Of a stretch of 64,000 nt of DNA, positions 1 through 10,001 are shown in pieces. Source of the stretch: Pantoea anthophila (GTDB taxonomy: Bacteria; Pseudomonadota; Gammaproteobacteria; Enterobacterales; Enterobacteriaceae); the NCBI RefSeq assembly GCF_006494375.1, contig NZ_VHIZ01000050.1, positions 62,001-126,000 of the forward strand, read 5' to 3'. The notes below the pieces were generated by a model. It was not told the DNA's origin and did no database searches. It worked only from the letters and a program-made list of their open reading frames with translations. A program made the position numbers and the translations under genes. Numbering within the stretch: the first letter of the stretch is position 1; every line of letters begins with the position of its first letter.

Positions 1-401
1 GCCACAAACTGCGGCAGCGCGCTCAGGCGCGGCTCCTGTGCCGGATCGACGCCCTTGACCTGCAGCGCTTCCAGCCGGGCTCCGCTCTCAATCAGGCCGG
101 TGAAGTTAACGTAGGGGGCGGCGGCGGCAATGCCGGGCACCTTTTCAATCGGAGCGATCATCGATTGCCAGTGCTGAAACGGCTGATTCACCGCCTCGAT
201 CTCACCGTGCGGCACCACCGCCAAAATGCGGTTATTCAGTTCACGCTCAAAGCCATTCATGGCGCTCAGACCGATAATCAGCACCGCCACGCCCAGGGCA
301 ATACCGATGGTGGAGATCACCGAAATCAGCGACACCATGCCGCCCCGGCGGCGTCCGCGGCTGAAGCGCAGGCCCAGCAACAGGGATAACGACGAACCCA
401 T
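1..401 (-). CDS. lolE: LolE, lipoprotein-releasing complex permease (5' part only)
   Basis: Inner-membrane permease subunit of the LolCDE ABC transporter, which extracts lipoproteins from the inner membrane and passes them to LolA. The first 133 codons are visible; the rest lies beyond the left edge. The protein opens with [15 protein letters not shown], then a hydrophobic segment (about residues 25-45, [14 protein letters not shown]) and the NGFERELN motif shared with LolC, followed by the start of the periplasmic domain. The ATG (399-401) shares one base with the lolD stop codon, a TAATG junction indicating translational coupling in a lolC-lolD-lolE operon. The start is clear. Confidence 0.95.
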   Translation of the reverse strand, partial: MGSSLSLLLGLRFSRGRRRGGMVSLISVISTIGIALGVAVLIIGLSAMNGFERELNNRILAVVPHGEIEAVNQPFQHWQSMIAPIEKVPGIAAAAPYVNFTGLIESGARLEALQVKGVDPAQEPRLSALPQFV

Positions 402-1105
402 TACACCGCTCCTGCCAGGGTGAGCCGATCGCTTAACTGCCCGTCACGCATCTCCATCTGACGCGTCATGCGTTTTGCCAGCATCAGATCGTGGGTCACC
501 ACCAGAAAGGCGGTGCCCTGACGGACGTTCAGTTCGCCCAGCAGTTCAAAAATGGCGTCGGCGTTGCGCGCATCGAGGTTGCCGGTAGGCTCATCCGCCA
601 TCACCAGTCGGGGACGGTTGACCAGCGCACGGGCAATCGCCACACGCTGACGCTCGCCGCCGGAAAGCTCAGAGGGCCGGTGCGCGGCGCGATGGTCCAG
701 CCCGACCGCGGCCAGCATTTCACGGGCGCGATCCTGCGCTTCCGCTTTGGCGGTTTTGCCAATCAGCAGCGGCATCGCCACATTCTCCAGCGCGCTGAAG
801 TCCGGCAGCAGATGATGGAACTGATAGATAAAGCCCAGCTCGCGGTTGCGCAGTTCGGCTTTGGCGGAGGAGGACATCGCATTGAGTGACTGGCCGTCGA
901 AGACCACATCGCCAGAGGTTGGCGCATCCAGGCCGCCGAGCAGATGCAGCAGCGTACTCTTACCGGAACCGGAGCTGCCGACAATCGCCATCAGTTCACC
1001 CGGCTGGAGGCTGAAAGCCACGTTGCGCAGCACATCGGTCTGCACGCTGCCTTCCTGATAGCGTTTGCACAGGTCGCGACACTGCAACAAAGGAGAGTTA
1101 CTCAT
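401..1105 (-). CDS. lolD: LolD, ATPase of lipoprotein-releasing complex
   Basis: Cytoplasmic ATPase that powers LolCDE release of outer-membrane lipoproteins. At 234 residues it has the family length. Walker A is GSSGSGKST (residues 43-51), the ABC signature is LSGGERQR, and Walker B continues into ADEPTGNLD. The Q-loop region [18 protein letters not shown] is typical of the MacB/LolD class. The start overlaps the lolC end by 8 bases and the stop overlaps the lolE start by 1 base, so the three genes form one tight operon. MacB-type exporters share these motifs, but the soluble length and LolC/LolE neighbours settle the identity. Confidence 0.98.
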   Translation of the reverse strand: MSNSPLLQCRDLCKRYQEGSVQTDVLRNVAFSLQPGELMAIVGSSGSGKSTLLHLLGGLDAPTSGDVVFDGQSLNAMSSSAKAELRNRELGFIYQFHHLLPDFSALENVAMPLLIGKTAKAEAQDRAREMLAAVGLDHRAAHRPSELSGGERQRVAIARALVNRPRLVMADEPTGNLDARNADAIFELLGELNVRQGTAFLVVTHDLMLAKRMTRQMEMRDGQLSDRLTLAGAV

Positions 1106-2297
1106 AACGTAAAGCCTCAGCGGGTTGAACGGCGGCAGCGCGCCATGAAGGATAAAGCGTAGACAGCAGCGCCACGACCATCGCGCTGAGGGCGATGGTC
1201 ACCACCTGCCACGGATTAATATCGACCGGCAATGCTGCGCCATCCAGGAACAGGCCAATGACCGGCATTAAGGTGTTGAGCTGGCTGGCGAGCAGCACGC
1301 CCAGCAGGGTGCCGAGCAGCGTGCCGATAATACCGGCGCTGGCTCCCTGAACCATAAACACCGCCACAATCTGCCGGCGCGTCAGGCCCTGGGTTTGCAG
1401 GATCGCCACTTCGCCCTGCTTCTCCATGATCAGCAGGCCCAGCGATGTAATGATGTTAAAGGCGGCGACGGCGATGATCAGGCTCAGCAGCAGGCCCATC
1501 ATGTTCTTCTCCATACGCACCGCCTGAAAGAGATCGCCTTTGCGCTCGCGCCAGTCTTTCCAGACCAGGCCCGCCGGCAGCGTCTGCTGGCTCAGGCTGT
1601 CAACCTCAAGCGGTTTGTCGAGCCAGAGTCGCCAGCCGGTGATATTCCCGGCCGGATAGCGCATGACACGCGACGCATCCTGAAGATTGACCAGGATCTG
1701 ATAACCATCGACTTCGCTGTTGGCAGCATAGGTGCCCGCCACGGTAAACAGGCGCTGGCTCGGCACGCGGCCCATCGGCGTAAACTGGCTGACAGACGGC
1801 ACCATCAGACGCAGCTGGTCGCCGCGTTTAACGCCCAGCTGAGAGGCCAGCTGTTCCCCGAGGATGACATTGTACTGCCCGGCCTGCAGGACGCGCTGAT
1901 CGGTGTTGACCAGAAACGGCGTCAGCGGATCTTTCTCATCCGGCGCGATACCGAGCATCACCCCGACCGAGACGCTGTGCGGGCTTTGCAACACCACATT
2001 CGCCGTGGTCAGCGGTGCAATACGGCTGACCCCGTTGAGGTTGAGGGAACGGGCGGGTTGCTGTTGCGGATTAATGCTGCCTTTGTCGCTGGTGATCAGC
2101 GCCTGAGGCATCAGGCCAAGAATATTGCCTTCGAGTTCACGCTCAAATCCGTTCATGACCGATAACACGGTCACCATCGCCAGCACGCCGAGCGTAATGC
2201 CAATCGTTGAGAGCCAGGAGACAAAGCGACCGAAGCGATCCGATGCTCGTCCGCGCATGTAACGCAGACCGATAAATAGCGCGACAGGTTGATACAT
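1098..2297 (-). CDS. lolC: LolC, lipoprotein-releasing complex permease
   Basis: Inner-membrane permease of LolCDE; in E. coli LolC provides the periplasmic Hook that recruits LolA. The ATG at 2297 gives [16 protein letters not shown] and 399 residues, the E. coli LolC length. The open frame continues 60 codons upstream, but that extension lacks family similarity. One transmembrane segment lies near residues 22-45, a long periplasmic domain follows (about 50-265), and three more membrane segments lie after residue 265. It is first in lolCDE. The ribosome-binding site before the ATG is weak (ACTGGATTCC). Confidence 0.96.
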   Translation of the reverse strand: MYQPVALFIGLRYMRGRASDRFGRFVSWLSTIGITLGVLAMVTVLSVMNGFERELEGNILGLMPQALITSDKGSINPQQQPARSLNLNGVSRIAPLTTANVVLQSPHSVSVGVMLGIAPDEKDPLTPFLVNTDQRVLQAGQYNVILGEQLASQLGVKRGDQLRLMVPSVSQFTPMGRVPSQRLFTVAGTYAANSEVDGYQILVNLQDASRVMRYPAGNITGWRLWLDKPLEVDSLSQQTLPAGLVWKDWRERKGDLFQAVRMEKNMMGLLLSLIIAVAAFNIITSLGLLIMEKQGEVAILQTQGLTRRQIVAVFMVQGASAGIIGTLLGTLLGVLLASQLNTLMPVIGLFLDGAALPVDINPWQVVTIALSAMVVALLSTLYPSWRAAAVQPAEALRYE

Positions 2298-2545
2298 GGA
2301 ATCCAGTAAGCCGTTGCCTGAAAATAGGTAGTGGGATGATAAAGGAGAGGCTGGCTTTATGAAACCTCTAACCCTCTGAGTCGGCAGCAAAGTTGCATCA
2401 GAATGCGTCACATTCCCTGCCAAAGCCGGGGAATAGAGCATAAAGCCGCCGCTTATTGGCTGATTATCGGCCACCACAGGGGGTAGACTACAATCAGTAA
2501 CAGGATAAGAAGCGAGGTTATCGCCCGGCCACAGAGGTAGCGACC

Positions 2546-2755
2546 ATGTTCAGATTTCCCAAAGGCAGCATCGTGAAACATCAATCCGGGGAGATCCGGG
2601 GCGAGATTATCAACGTCTTTGAGCAGGGAGCGGCATCGGCTGGCTACTACGTAAAGTGGGACGACGGCAACCTCAGTTTTCATCCTGAGCAGGAGTTATC
2701 CTGGGCGAATATCGACCGCCCACGCATGCATTACACACAGCAATCCATAAAATAA
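2546..2755 (+). CDS. Small conserved-looking protein of unknown function
   Basis: A 69-residue cytoplasmic protein that I do not recognise with certainty. The sequence begins [19 protein letters not shown] and contains [19 protein letters not shown], a pattern of short beta strands with conserved Gly, Asp and Trp that resembles small SH3/KOW-like barrels such as the YodC (DUF2158) group. A GAGG ribosome-binding site lies 8 bases before the ATG. It stands alone between divergent lolC and the co-directional mfd, where E. coli K-12 has ycfT. Coding is supported by the ribosome-binding site and protein-like composition; the fold assignment is only a guess. Confidence 0.7.
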   Translation: MFRFPKGSIVKHQSGEIRGEIINVFEQGAASAGYYVKWDDGNLSFHPEQELSWANIDRPRMHYTQQSIK

Positions 2756-2980
2756 CTGCCCGTTTAACCCCGTCGCTGCATGGCGACGGTGGTTTTTTCC
2801 GATCCCCCGCCCGACTCCGTCTATTCTCTTTTTAGCCGCTGCATTACCGCTGACACCCGGTAAGCACTGCCCGATTCGGGTTGAGCACGGTGCGGCAGGA
2901 AAATTGTGCCGCAAAGGTGATCCCCCTGACATAATATGGAATGATTACGTCCTGGAAAAATGGAGCAACCCCGAGATCCC

Positions 2981-5900
2981 ATGCCCGAACAGACTCGTTA
3001 TACCCTGCCCGTTAAATCCGGCGATCACCGGCAGCTTGGTCAGCTTATCGGCGCTGCGCACGCGGTAGAGTGTGCCAGCATTACCGAGCGACATGCCGGT
3101 CCGGTGTTGATGATTACGCCCGATACCCAAACCGCCCTGCGTCTGCTGGATGAAATCCGCCAGTTTACCGATCTGCCAGTGGCCCATCTCGCCGACTGGG
3201 AAACGCTGCCCTACGACAGCTTTTCACCGCATCAGGATATTATCTCCTCCCGCCTGTCGACCCTTTACCAGCTGCCGGTGATGCAGCGCGGGTTGCTGAT
3301 TATGCCGGTCAATACGCTGATGCAGCGCGTCTGCCCGCACAGCTTCCTGCACGGTCACGCGCTGGTGATGAAACAGGGACAAAAACTGTCGCGCGACAGG
3401 CTGCGCGACCAGCTTGAGCAGGCGGGTTACCGCCATGTCGACCAGGTGATGGAGCACGGTGAATACGCGACGCGCGGCGCCCTGCTCGACCTGTTCCCGA
3501 TGGGCAGCGATCAGCCCTACCGCATCGACTTCTTTGATGATGAGATTGACAGCCTGCGTCTGTTCGACGTTGACAGTCAGCGTACGCTGGAAGCGGTGCC
3601 GGAAATCAATCTGCTGCCCGCGCATGAATTTCCCAGCGACAAGGCAGCCATTGAGCTGTTCCGCAGCCGCTGGCGCGAGATCTTCGACGTGCGCCGCGAG
3701 TCGGAGCATATCTATCAGCAGGTCAGCAAAGGCACGCTCCCGGCGGGCATCGAATACTGGCAGCCGCTGTTTTTTGAGCAGCCCCTGCCCAGCCTGTTCA
3801 GCTATCTGCCTGACAACACCCTGATTGTGAACTGCGGCGATCTGGAAGGCAGTGCCACCCGCTTCTGGCAGGATGCGGAGGCGCGTTACGAGAATCGTCG
3901 CGTCGATCCGATGCGTCCGCTGCTGGAGCCAGCCACCCTGTGGCTGCGTCCGGACGGTCTCATGGGCGAGCTGAAAGCCTGGCCGCGCATCTCCATGACC
4001 AATGAGGTGCTGCCGGCGAAAGCCGCCAACACCAATCTCGGTTATACCCCGCTGCCGGATGTGGCCGTTCAGGCCCAGGCAAAAGCGCCCCTTGACCCGC
4101 TGCGTCAGTTTATCGACACCTTCAGCGGTGCCGTGGTCTTCTCGGTTGAAAGTGAGGGCCGCCGGGAAAGCCTGCAGGAGCTGCTGGCACGCATCAAACT
4201 GCGTCCTCAGCCGGTGCACCGCTTCGATGAGACCGGTGAGGATCGTTTCAGCCTGATGATCGGGGCCAGCGAACGGGGTTTTATCGACACCGTGGGGAAC
4301 CGGGCGCTGATTTGCGAAAGCGATCTGCTGGGCGAACGCGTCAGTCGTCGCCGTCAGGATACCCGCCGTACCATTAACCCGGATATCCTTATCCGTAACC
4401 TGGCGGAGCTGCATCCCGGTCAGCCGGTGGTGCATCTGGAACACGGCGTGGGCCGCTATATCGGCCTGACCACGCTGGAAGCGGGTGGCATCCAGGCGGA
4501 ATACCTGATGCTCTCCTACGCGAACGACGCCAAACTTTACGTGCCGGTCTCCTCGCTGCATCTGATTAGCCGCTATGCCGGTGGGGCTGACGAAAACGCG
4601 CCGCTGCACAAACTGGGCAGCGATGCCTGGTCGCGCGCACGGCAGAAAGCCGCCGAAAAAGTGCGCGACGTGGCGGCGGAGCTGCTGGACATCTATGCGC
4701 AGCGCGCCGCCAAAACCGGCTTTGCCTTTAAGCATGACCGTGAACAGTATCAGCTGTTCTGCGAAAGCTTCCCGTTTGAGACCACCCCCGATCAGGCTCA
4801 GGCCATCAACGCGGTGCTGAGCGATATGTGTCAGCCGCTGGCGATGGACCGCCTGGTGTGTGGTGATGTGGGCTTCGGTAAAACGGAAGTGGCCATGCGC
4901 GCCGCGTTTCTGGCTATTGAGAACCACAAGCAGGTTGCCGTGCTGGTGCCGACTACCCTGCTGGCGCAGCAGCACTACGATAACTTCCGCGATCGCTTCG
5001 CCAACTGGCCGGTGCGCATTGAGATGCTGTCCCGCTTCCGCACCGCGAAAGAGCAGGCGCAGGTGCTGGAACAGGCCAGCGAAGGCAAGATCGACATCCT
5101 GATCGGCACGCATAAGCTGCTGATGAGCGATCTGAAATGGCACGATCTGGGTCTGCTGATTGTCGATGAGGAGCACCGTTTCGGGGTGCGTCACAAAGAG
5201 CGCATCAAGGCGATGCGGGCCGACGTGGATATCCTGACCCTGACCGCCACGCCTATTCCGCGTACCCTGAATATGGCGATGAGCGGCATGCGCGATCTCT
5301 CCATTATCGCCACACCGCCTGCCCGCCGCTTAGCGGTGAAAACCTTTGTGCGCGAATATGATGATCTGGTGATCCGCGAAGCGATCCTGCGTGAGATTCT
5401 GCGTGGCGGCCAGGTCTACTACCTCTACAACGACGTCGAAAATATTGAGAAAGCGGCACAGCGACTCAGCGAACTGGTGCCGGAGGCGCGGGTAGCGATC
5501 GGCCACGGGCAGATGCGTGAGCGTGAGCTGGAACGGGTGATGAACGATTTCCATCATCAGCGTTTCAACGTGCTGGTCTGCACCACCATTATCGAAACCG
5601 GGATCGATATTCCGACCGCTAACACCATCATCATCGAGCGGGCCGACCACTTTGGCCTGGCGCAGCTGCATCAGTTGCGCGGCCGCGTCGGGCGTTCGCA
5701 CCATCAGGCTTATGCCTGGCTGTTAACGCCACATCCGAAGGCGATGACCACCGACGCGCATAAGCGACTGGAGGCGATCGCCTCGCTCGAAGATCTGGGG
5801 GCCGGTTTTGCGCTGGCAACGCACGATCTGGAGATTCGCGGGGCTGGTGAACTGCTGGGTGATGAGCAGAGCGGGCAGATGGAGACGCTGGGCTTCACGC

Positions 5901-6424
5901 TCTATATGGAGCTGCTGGAGAACGCCGTCGATGCGCTGAAAGCGGGGCGTGAACCTTCACTGGAGGATCTCACCAGCAATCAGACCGAGGTAGAACTGCG
6001 GATGCCCGCGCTGCTGCCGGAGACCTTTATACCGGATGTCAGCACCCGTCTGTCGCTCTATAAGCGCATCGCCAGCGCGGAAGCGGAAGAGGAGCTGCAG
6101 GAGCTGAAAGTGGAGATGATCGACCGCTTTGGCCTGCTGCCCGATCCGGCGCGCAATCTGCTGGATGTCGCCATCATCCGGCTGAAGGCCCGCGCGGTGG
6201 GGCTGCGCAAGATTGAAGCCAGCGATAAAGGCGGCTATTTCGATTTTGCGCCGCAGAACAAGGTGGATCCGGCCTGGCTGATCAGCCTGCTGCAGAAAGA
6301 GCCTCAGCAGTGGAAGCTGGATGGCCCGACACGGCTCCGGTTTACGCGTGAGCTGACGGAAAGAAAGATTCGTATGGATTGGGTGCAGAGCTTCGTTTCA
6401 CAACTGGCTGAGCATCAGGCGTAA
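2981..6424 (+). CDS. mfd: Mfd, transcription-repair coupling factor
   Basis: ATP-dependent translocase that removes RNA polymerase stalled at DNA lesions and recruits UvrA. The ATG at 2981 (MPEQTRYTLPVK) gives 1147 residues, close to the 1148 of E. coli Mfd; an in-frame ATG seven codons upstream lacks family similarity. Domains in order: UvrB-like N-terminal region (about 1-350), RNA polymerase-interaction domain with VHLEHGVGRYIGL (about 480-550), helicase motor with Walker A GDVGFGKT (628-635) and DEEH box (729-732), RecG-like translocation motif near QLRGRVGRS, and a C-terminal TRCF domain. It is a single gene followed by a terminator shared with ycfJ. Confidence 0.99.
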   Translation: MPEQTRYTLPVKSGDHRQLGQLIGAAHAVECASITERHAGPVLMITPDTQTALRLLDEIRQFTDLPVAHLADWETLPYDSFSPHQDIISSRLSTLYQLPVMQRGLLIMPVNTLMQRVCPHSFLHGHALVMKQGQKLSRDRLRDQLEQAGYRHVDQVMEHGEYATRGALLDLFPMGSDQPYRIDFFDDEIDSLRLFDVDSQRTLEAVPEINLLPAHEFPSDKAAIELFRSRWREIFDVRRESEHIYQQVSKGTLPAGIEYWQPLFFEQPLPSLFSYLPDNTLIVNCGDLEGSATRFWQDAEARYENRRVDPMRPLLEPATLWLRPDGLMGELKAWPRISMTNEVLPAKAANTNLGYTPLPDVAVQAQAKAPLDPLRQFIDTFSGAVVFSVESEGRRESLQELLARIKLRPQPVHRFDETGEDRFSLMIGASERGFIDTVGNRALICESDLLGERVSRRRQDTRRTINPDILIRNLAELHPGQPVVHLEHGVGRYIGLTTLEAGGIQAEYLMLSYANDAKLYVPVSSLHLISRYAGGADENAPLHKLGSDAWSRARQKAAEKVRDVAAELLDIYAQRAAKTGFAFKHDREQYQLFCESFPFETTPDQAQAINAVLSDMCQPLAMDRLVCGDVGFGKTEVAMRAAFLAIENHKQVAVLVPTTLLAQQHYDNFRDRFANWPVRIEMLSRFRTAKEQAQVLEQASEGKIDILIGTHKLLMSDLKWHDLGLLIVDEEHRFGVRHKERIKAMRADVDILTLTATPIPRTLNMAMSGMRDLSIIATPPARRLAVKTFVREYDDLVIREAILREILRGGQVYYLYNDVENIEKAAQRLSELVPEARVAIGHGQMRERELERVMNDFHHQRFNVLVCTTIIETGIDIPTANTIIIERADHFGLAQLHQLRGRVGRSHHQAYAWLLTPHPKAMTTDAHKRLEAIASLEDLGAGFALATHDLEIRGAGELLGDEQSGQMETLGFTLYMELLENAVDALKAGREPSLEDLTSNQTEVELRMPALLPETFIPDVSTRLSLYKRIASAEAEEELQELKVEMIDRFGLLPDPARNLLDVAIIRLKARAVGLRKIEASDKGGYFDFAPQNKVDPAWLISLLQKEPQQWKLDGPTRLRFTRELTERKIRMDWVQSFVSQLAEHQA

Positions 6425-6481
6425 CCGGTTCTTCCGCGCCTCGCCCGTTTTCCGGCGAAGCGCGGCGCGCAGAACGCCACG

Positions 6482-6513
6482 AAAAAAGGCGCATCCTGAG
6501 ATGCGCCTTTTTT
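6482..6513. terminator. Bidirectional terminator between mfd and ycfJ
   Basis: A stem AAAAAAGGCGCATC pairs with GATGCGCCTTTTTT around a four-base loop, giving a U-tract in both directions. It sits between the convergent mfd and ycfJ stops and can serve both. Confidence 0.9.
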
Positions 6514-6559
6514 ATTACGTCGTGCTGTGTGGCCGCGAGTGCGGCAAAGCTTTGCCCAA

Positions 6560-7102
6560 TTACGCCTGGTCGCCGTTAAGGATCAGCTGACCATTGCGGT
6601 CCAGTGGAATACGGGTGCCGGGATCATTTTCCATACGGATTTTGCCCTGCTGGTCGCCTATTTTATAGGTCACGTCATATCCCAGTTGTTTCTCTTGTTT
6701 GTCGTAAACTGTTTTGCAGCGCTGCTCGGTTGTGGTGTAGGTATCCCGATCCTGCAGTCCGCCCTGGACCTGATTACCGGCATAACCGCCCGCTAACGCA
6801 CCTGCGACGGTTGCCACGTCCCTGCCGCGTCCGCCACCAAACTGGTGACCTAACACGCCCCCGGCTACTGCACCCAACACCGAGCCAGCAATACGGTTCT
6901 CATCCTGAACCGCCCGGCGATGCGTCAGCGTGACGTTACGGCACTCCTGACGTGGCTGTTTGATGCTCTCTTTGATTGGCGTTGCAGCCAGTACCTGAGC
7001 GTATTGAGGACCGCGATCAAACACGTTCATGCCTGCTACGGCGGCAACACCCAGTGCTGCTGCCACACCAATACCGATACCCGCTAACATTGATTTATTC
7101 AC
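6560..7102 (-). CDS. ycfJ: YcfJ, glycine-zipper 2TM envelope protein
   Basis: A 180-residue protein of the Rickettsia 17-kDa surface-antigen/glycine-zipper 2TM family, nearly identical in layout to E. coli YcfJ (179 residues). It begins MNKSMLAGIGIGVAAALGVAA, a hydrophobic N-terminal segment, and has a glycine-rich zipper around residues 75-115 (GSVLGAVAGGVLGHQFGGG and GALAGGYAGNQ). The C-terminal part contains RCKTVYDK and YKIGDQQGKIRM. The molecular role is not established. It converges on mfd. In E. coli the next genes are bhsA and ldtC; neither is found here. Confidence 0.93.
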   Translation of the reverse strand: MNKSMLAGIGIGVAAALGVAAVAGMNVFDRGPQYAQVLAATPIKESIKQPRQECRNVTLTHRRAVQDENRIAGSVLGAVAGGVLGHQFGGGRGRDVATVAGALAGGYAGNQVQGGLQDRDTYTTTEQRCKTVYDKQEKQLGYDVTYKIGDQQGKIRMENDPGTRIPLDRNGQLILNGDQA

Positions 7103-7500
7103 AGGAAGTCCTCCTGAAAAGTGTTACCGCGCATTCCTGCCGTAAAGCATCCTCGTAAACTGAGGCATAACCGACGTGCGCGACTCGCCGTGTTTGTTGG
7201 GATGAAGTTTTACAGATGGACCGAAATTGCAACATCAGATAAATGGAGGAAATCGGTCACTTTGCTTTCAGGACCAGTTTTTAGGAGAGTTCTGAGGAGA
7301 GAAAAGCAGCAGTATCCGCTTTTACAGGCTATGGATAAATTTATTTAAATCAATGGGATAACAGAAACCACCCTGCACGCTGTCAGGCACTGGCGTTATC
7401 CGGTAACACAGGGCGCGCGTCTGGCGTCTGAACGTTGTTTATCGGGGTGAATGTGGAATAACCCCGGCCAGAGGACCGGGGTCAGAGAACCAAAGGTGGC
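7103..7500. other. Intergenic region between ycfJ and the Ail-type gene
   Basis: This stretch of about 400 bases should contain the ycfJ promoter (minus strand, right of 7102). Nearest the Ail-type gene there is an inverted repeat ACCCCGG (7461-7467) and CCGGGGT (7476-7482) that could end its transcript, though the following T-run is poor. An open frame at 7121-7348 shows no protein-like composition. I see no other gene. Confidence 0.5.
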
Positions 7501-8064
7501 TCAGAAACGGTAACCGATACCGATGTTAAAACCATTGATGGCAACATCTTCACTATATTTCACGCGAGTGCCTTCATAGCCAACACTTACCGAGAGGTTG
7601 CTGACTGGATTCACGACGATACCTGCGCCCCAGGCCAAAGAGGTTTTATTTTCGCTGTATTTTTCGGACCAGCCATCGAGGTAGGTCACGTTCTCATCCA
7701 CTTTGGTATGGGCAGCACCAATCAATGCATAAAGACTGACATAGTCATTGAGGCGATAGGCCGGACCTGCCATCAGTGAATAATATTTCACGTTGGTTTT
7801 GCCGTCATATCCGCTGATATCACCATAAAAATCTTCGCGCTCAGAAAAACTTTCATCGCCTTTCAGGTAGCTGAATGAGCCAATCACGCTGAGGGGCGAG
7901 TCCCACTCATAGCGATACTGAACGTTAACGCCGCGTAGATTTTTAAAGTCTTCAACTTTGCTTTGAGCATAGCCGATGGAGACGGTGTGGTTATTTGCCA
8001 GCGCAGTATTGCCGGCTAACAGCCCTGCGCAGAGCACTGCCATGAGGGTAATTTTGCTTTTCAT
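7501..8064 (-). CDS. Ail/Lom/OmpX-family outer-membrane beta-barrel protein
   Basis: Predicted eight-stranded outer-membrane barrel of the Ail/Lom/OmpX family. The ATG at 8064 gives 187 residues; an AGGA box sits 8-10 bases upstream, and the longer open frame lacks a signal. Residues 1-23 form a signal peptide (MKSKITLMAVLCAGLLAGNT, cleavage after ALA). The mature protein starts NNHTVSIGYAQSKVEDF and ends NGFNIGIGYRF with a terminal Phe, as expected for BAM-dependent barrels. Strand motifs YYSLMAGPAYRLNDYVSLYALIG and LAWGAGIVVNP fit the family. Some members mediate adhesion or serum resistance; others have only structural roles. Function here is unknown. It occupies the bhsA/ldtC region of E. 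coli. Confidence 0.88.
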   Translation of the reverse strand: MKSKITLMAVLCAGLLAGNTALANNHTVSIGYAQSKVEDFKNLRGVNVQYRYEWDSPLSVIGSFSYLKGDESFSEREDFYGDISGYDGKTNVKYYSLMAGPAYRLNDYVSLYALIGAAHTKVDENVTYLDGWSEKYSENKTSLAWGAGIVVNPVSNLSVSVGYEGTRVKYSEDVAINGFNIGIGYRF

Positions 8065-8222
8065 CTGAATCATCCTTTTAATAATTTCATACCTTATTTC
8101 CCTGCGCCAGGCGCAGGACTTCATTCCCTGAATTACCCACATCGGACAGAAAGACAATGCTGCCTGCCTCACCGCCTGTGTCGGACAGGAATTTATTCAC
8201 ATGATCCGTGCAGGACGCTTGC

Positions 8223-8258
8223 ATGGCCGGTTGCCTGTCAGAAAAACAGGCAGGCCAT
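8223..8258. repeat. Long imperfect hairpin upstream of the Ail-type gene
   Basis: ATGGCC (8223-8228) and TGCCTGT (8232-8238) pair with ACAGGCA (8246-8252) and GGCCAT (8253-8258), leaving a three-base bulge and the loop CAGAAAA. On the minus strand it would lie in or near the 5' leader, about 160 bases before the start codon. It lacks a T-tract typical of a terminator. Confidence 0.7.
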
Positions 8259-8640
8259 TATTTAACGCGCGTCAGATTTGATCCGAGAAATTCTGGCCAT
8301 GACGGCATAAAGCGTCAGGCTGTAATTTACGTTAACCGGCGAATTTATTCAGACCATTCCGTTGATTAATGACGTTAACGAAGAGAGAAGTCTGCAACAG
8401 CACAGCCGTTATTTAATGATTTAATGTCAGAAAAAACAACCTGCCGCGTGCGCTGGAAATGCCTGAAATGACCCTCAAACAACAACGCAGGTAATGAAAA
8501 TATTAATTATTATGCAACCTGATAACCTTTTATTCGACTATGCCGGAACCAGGATGCGTGTCAGGCCATTATTCACCTGTACACTTCCCTCTCTTTTTAT
8601 CATCGCGGGTTGGTTTAATCAGGTCATGTAAAAAGCAAAA

Positions 8641-8672
8641 AAAAAGCCCCCTGCCATGAGGGGGCTGATAGC
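8641..8672 (-). terminator. Terminator of ndh
   Basis: AGCCCCC (8645-8651) pairs with GGGGGCT (8660-8666). On the minus strand the stem is followed by a run of T residues, directly after the ndh stop codon. Confidence 0.9.
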
Positions 8673-8696
8673 AAAACGGTACTCGCCTGTGGCGAA

Positions 8697-10001
8697 TCAG
8701 TGCAGCTTAAGCCGCGGACGGATCACCCGGTTGATGCTGCCGACCAGCATCATCAGGCCGGTTTTAAAGTAGCCGTGCAGTGCGATCTGGTGCATACGAT
8801 AGAGAGAGATGTAGACAAAGCGCGCAATGCGCCCTTCCACCATCATGGAACCGCGCATCAGGTTGCCCATCAGGCTGCCGACGGTACTGAAGCGGGAAAG
8901 CGACACCAGCGAGCCATGATCTTTATAAACATAGGCTTTCAGCGGTTTACCGTGACGCTGCGCCAGGATATTTTCCATCGCGCGTGAAGCCATCTGGTGC
9001 GCCGACTGAGCACGTGGCGGGACAAATCCGCCACCCGGCAGGGCGCAGGAGGCGCAGTCGCCAATCGCATAGATGTCATCATCCAGCGTAGTCTGCAGTG
9101 TCTCTTTCACCACCAGCTGGTTGATACGGTTCGTTTCCAGTCCGCCAATCTCTTTCAGGAAGTCTGGTGCTTTGATGCCCGCCGCCCAGACCATCAGATC
9201 GGCTTCGATAAACTCACCGCCTTTGGTGTTAAGACCGTTGCGCTCGGCACTGGTCACCATAGTCTGTGTCAGTACCCGCACGCCCAGCTTGGTCAGCTCC
9301 TGATGGGCGGCGGCAGAGATGCGCGGTGGCAGTGCAGGCAGAATGCGCTCGCCCGCTTCAACCAGCGTCACGTTCAGCGCTTCGCGTCCCAGACCTTTAA
9401 ATCCGTAGCTGTGCAGCTGTTTCACCGCGTTGTGCAGTTCGGCTGAGAGCTCAACGCCCGTTGCGCCGCCGCCAACAATGGCGATATTCACTTTCTCGAC
9501 CTTACCTTCGCTGGCAGAGAACTTCAGAAACAGGTTGAGCATCTCGTTATGGAAACGACGCGCCTGATGCGGGTTATCCAGGAAGATACAGTGATCTTTC
9601 ACGCCAGGCGTGCCGAAGTCATTGGAGGTGCTGCCCAGCGCCATAACCAGCTGGTCATAGGCCACTTCGCGCTGTGGCACCAGCACTTCACCGTGCGCAT
9701 CAAGCACTTCGGCCAGGCGGATCACTTTACGACTGCGATCGATATCGGTGAGCGATCCCAGCTGGAACTCGAAACCGTGATTGCGGGCATGGGCCAGATA
9801 GCTCAGTGCATCAATGCCTTCGTCCATCGAGCCGGTCGCCACTTCATGCAGCAGCGGCTTCCACAAATGACTGTGGTTGCGATCGACCAGAATAATCTCG
9901 GCCTTCTTTTTACGGCCCAGTTTATGGCCCAGCTGCGTCGCCATTTCCAGGCCGCCTGCTCCCCCGCCGACGATAACAATTTTCTTAACAGATGTAGTCA
10001 A
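8697..10001 (-). CDS. ndh: Ndh, type II NADH:quinone oxidoreductase
   Basis: Membrane-bound, non-proton-pumping NADH dehydrogenase that passes electrons to ubiquinone. Starting at the TTG at 10001 (TTG ACT ACA TCT) it is 434 residues, the E. coli Ndh length, with GAGGGGG placed about 7 bases upstream. A second TTG directly precedes it (10002-10004). FAD-binding [10 protein letters not shown] lies at the N-terminus, the NADH-binding fold [13 protein letters not shown] near residue 180, and the C-terminus carries the membrane-associating segment and [11 protein letters not shown]. An FNR-type site upstream suggests anaerobic repression. Confidence 0.98.
   Translation of the reverse strand: MTTSVKKIVIVGGGAGGLEMATQLGHKLGRKKKAEIILVDRNHSHLWKPLLHEVATGSMDEGIDALSYLAHARNHGFEFQLGSLTDIDRSRKVIRLAEVLDAHGEVLVPQREVAYDQLVMALGSTSNDFGTPGVKDHCIFLDNPHQARRFHNEMLNLFLKFSASEGKVEKVNIAIVGGGATGVELSAELHNAVKQLHSYGFKGLGREALNVTLVEAGERILPALPPRISAAAHQELTKLGVRVLTQTMVTSAERNGLNTKGGEFIEADLMVWAAGIKAPDFLKEIGGLETNRINQLVVKETLQTTLDDDIYAIGDCASCALPGGGFVPPRAQSAHQMASRAMENILAQRHGKPLKAYVYKDHGSLVSLSRFSTVGSLMGNLMRGSMMVEGRIARFVYISLYRMHQIALHGYFKTGLMMLVGSINRVIRPRLKLH

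Larger units (their letters stand above)
8065..8696. other. Regulatory/intergenic region upstream of the Ail-type gene
   Basis: About 630 bases without a convincing gene. It holds the Ail-type gene's promoter region, a long imperfect hairpin at 8223-8258 and the ndh terminator at 8645-8672. The middle part (8270-8560) is comparatively AT-rich. An upstream extension of the Ail frame to 8172 exists but lacks signal-peptide logic. Confidence 0.5.

Noticed and set aside
3224..5194. A 656-codon open frame antisense to mfd.
   Set aside because: It mirrors the mfd codon pattern; the product is Gln/His/Arg-rich without motifs and covers a confirmed gene.
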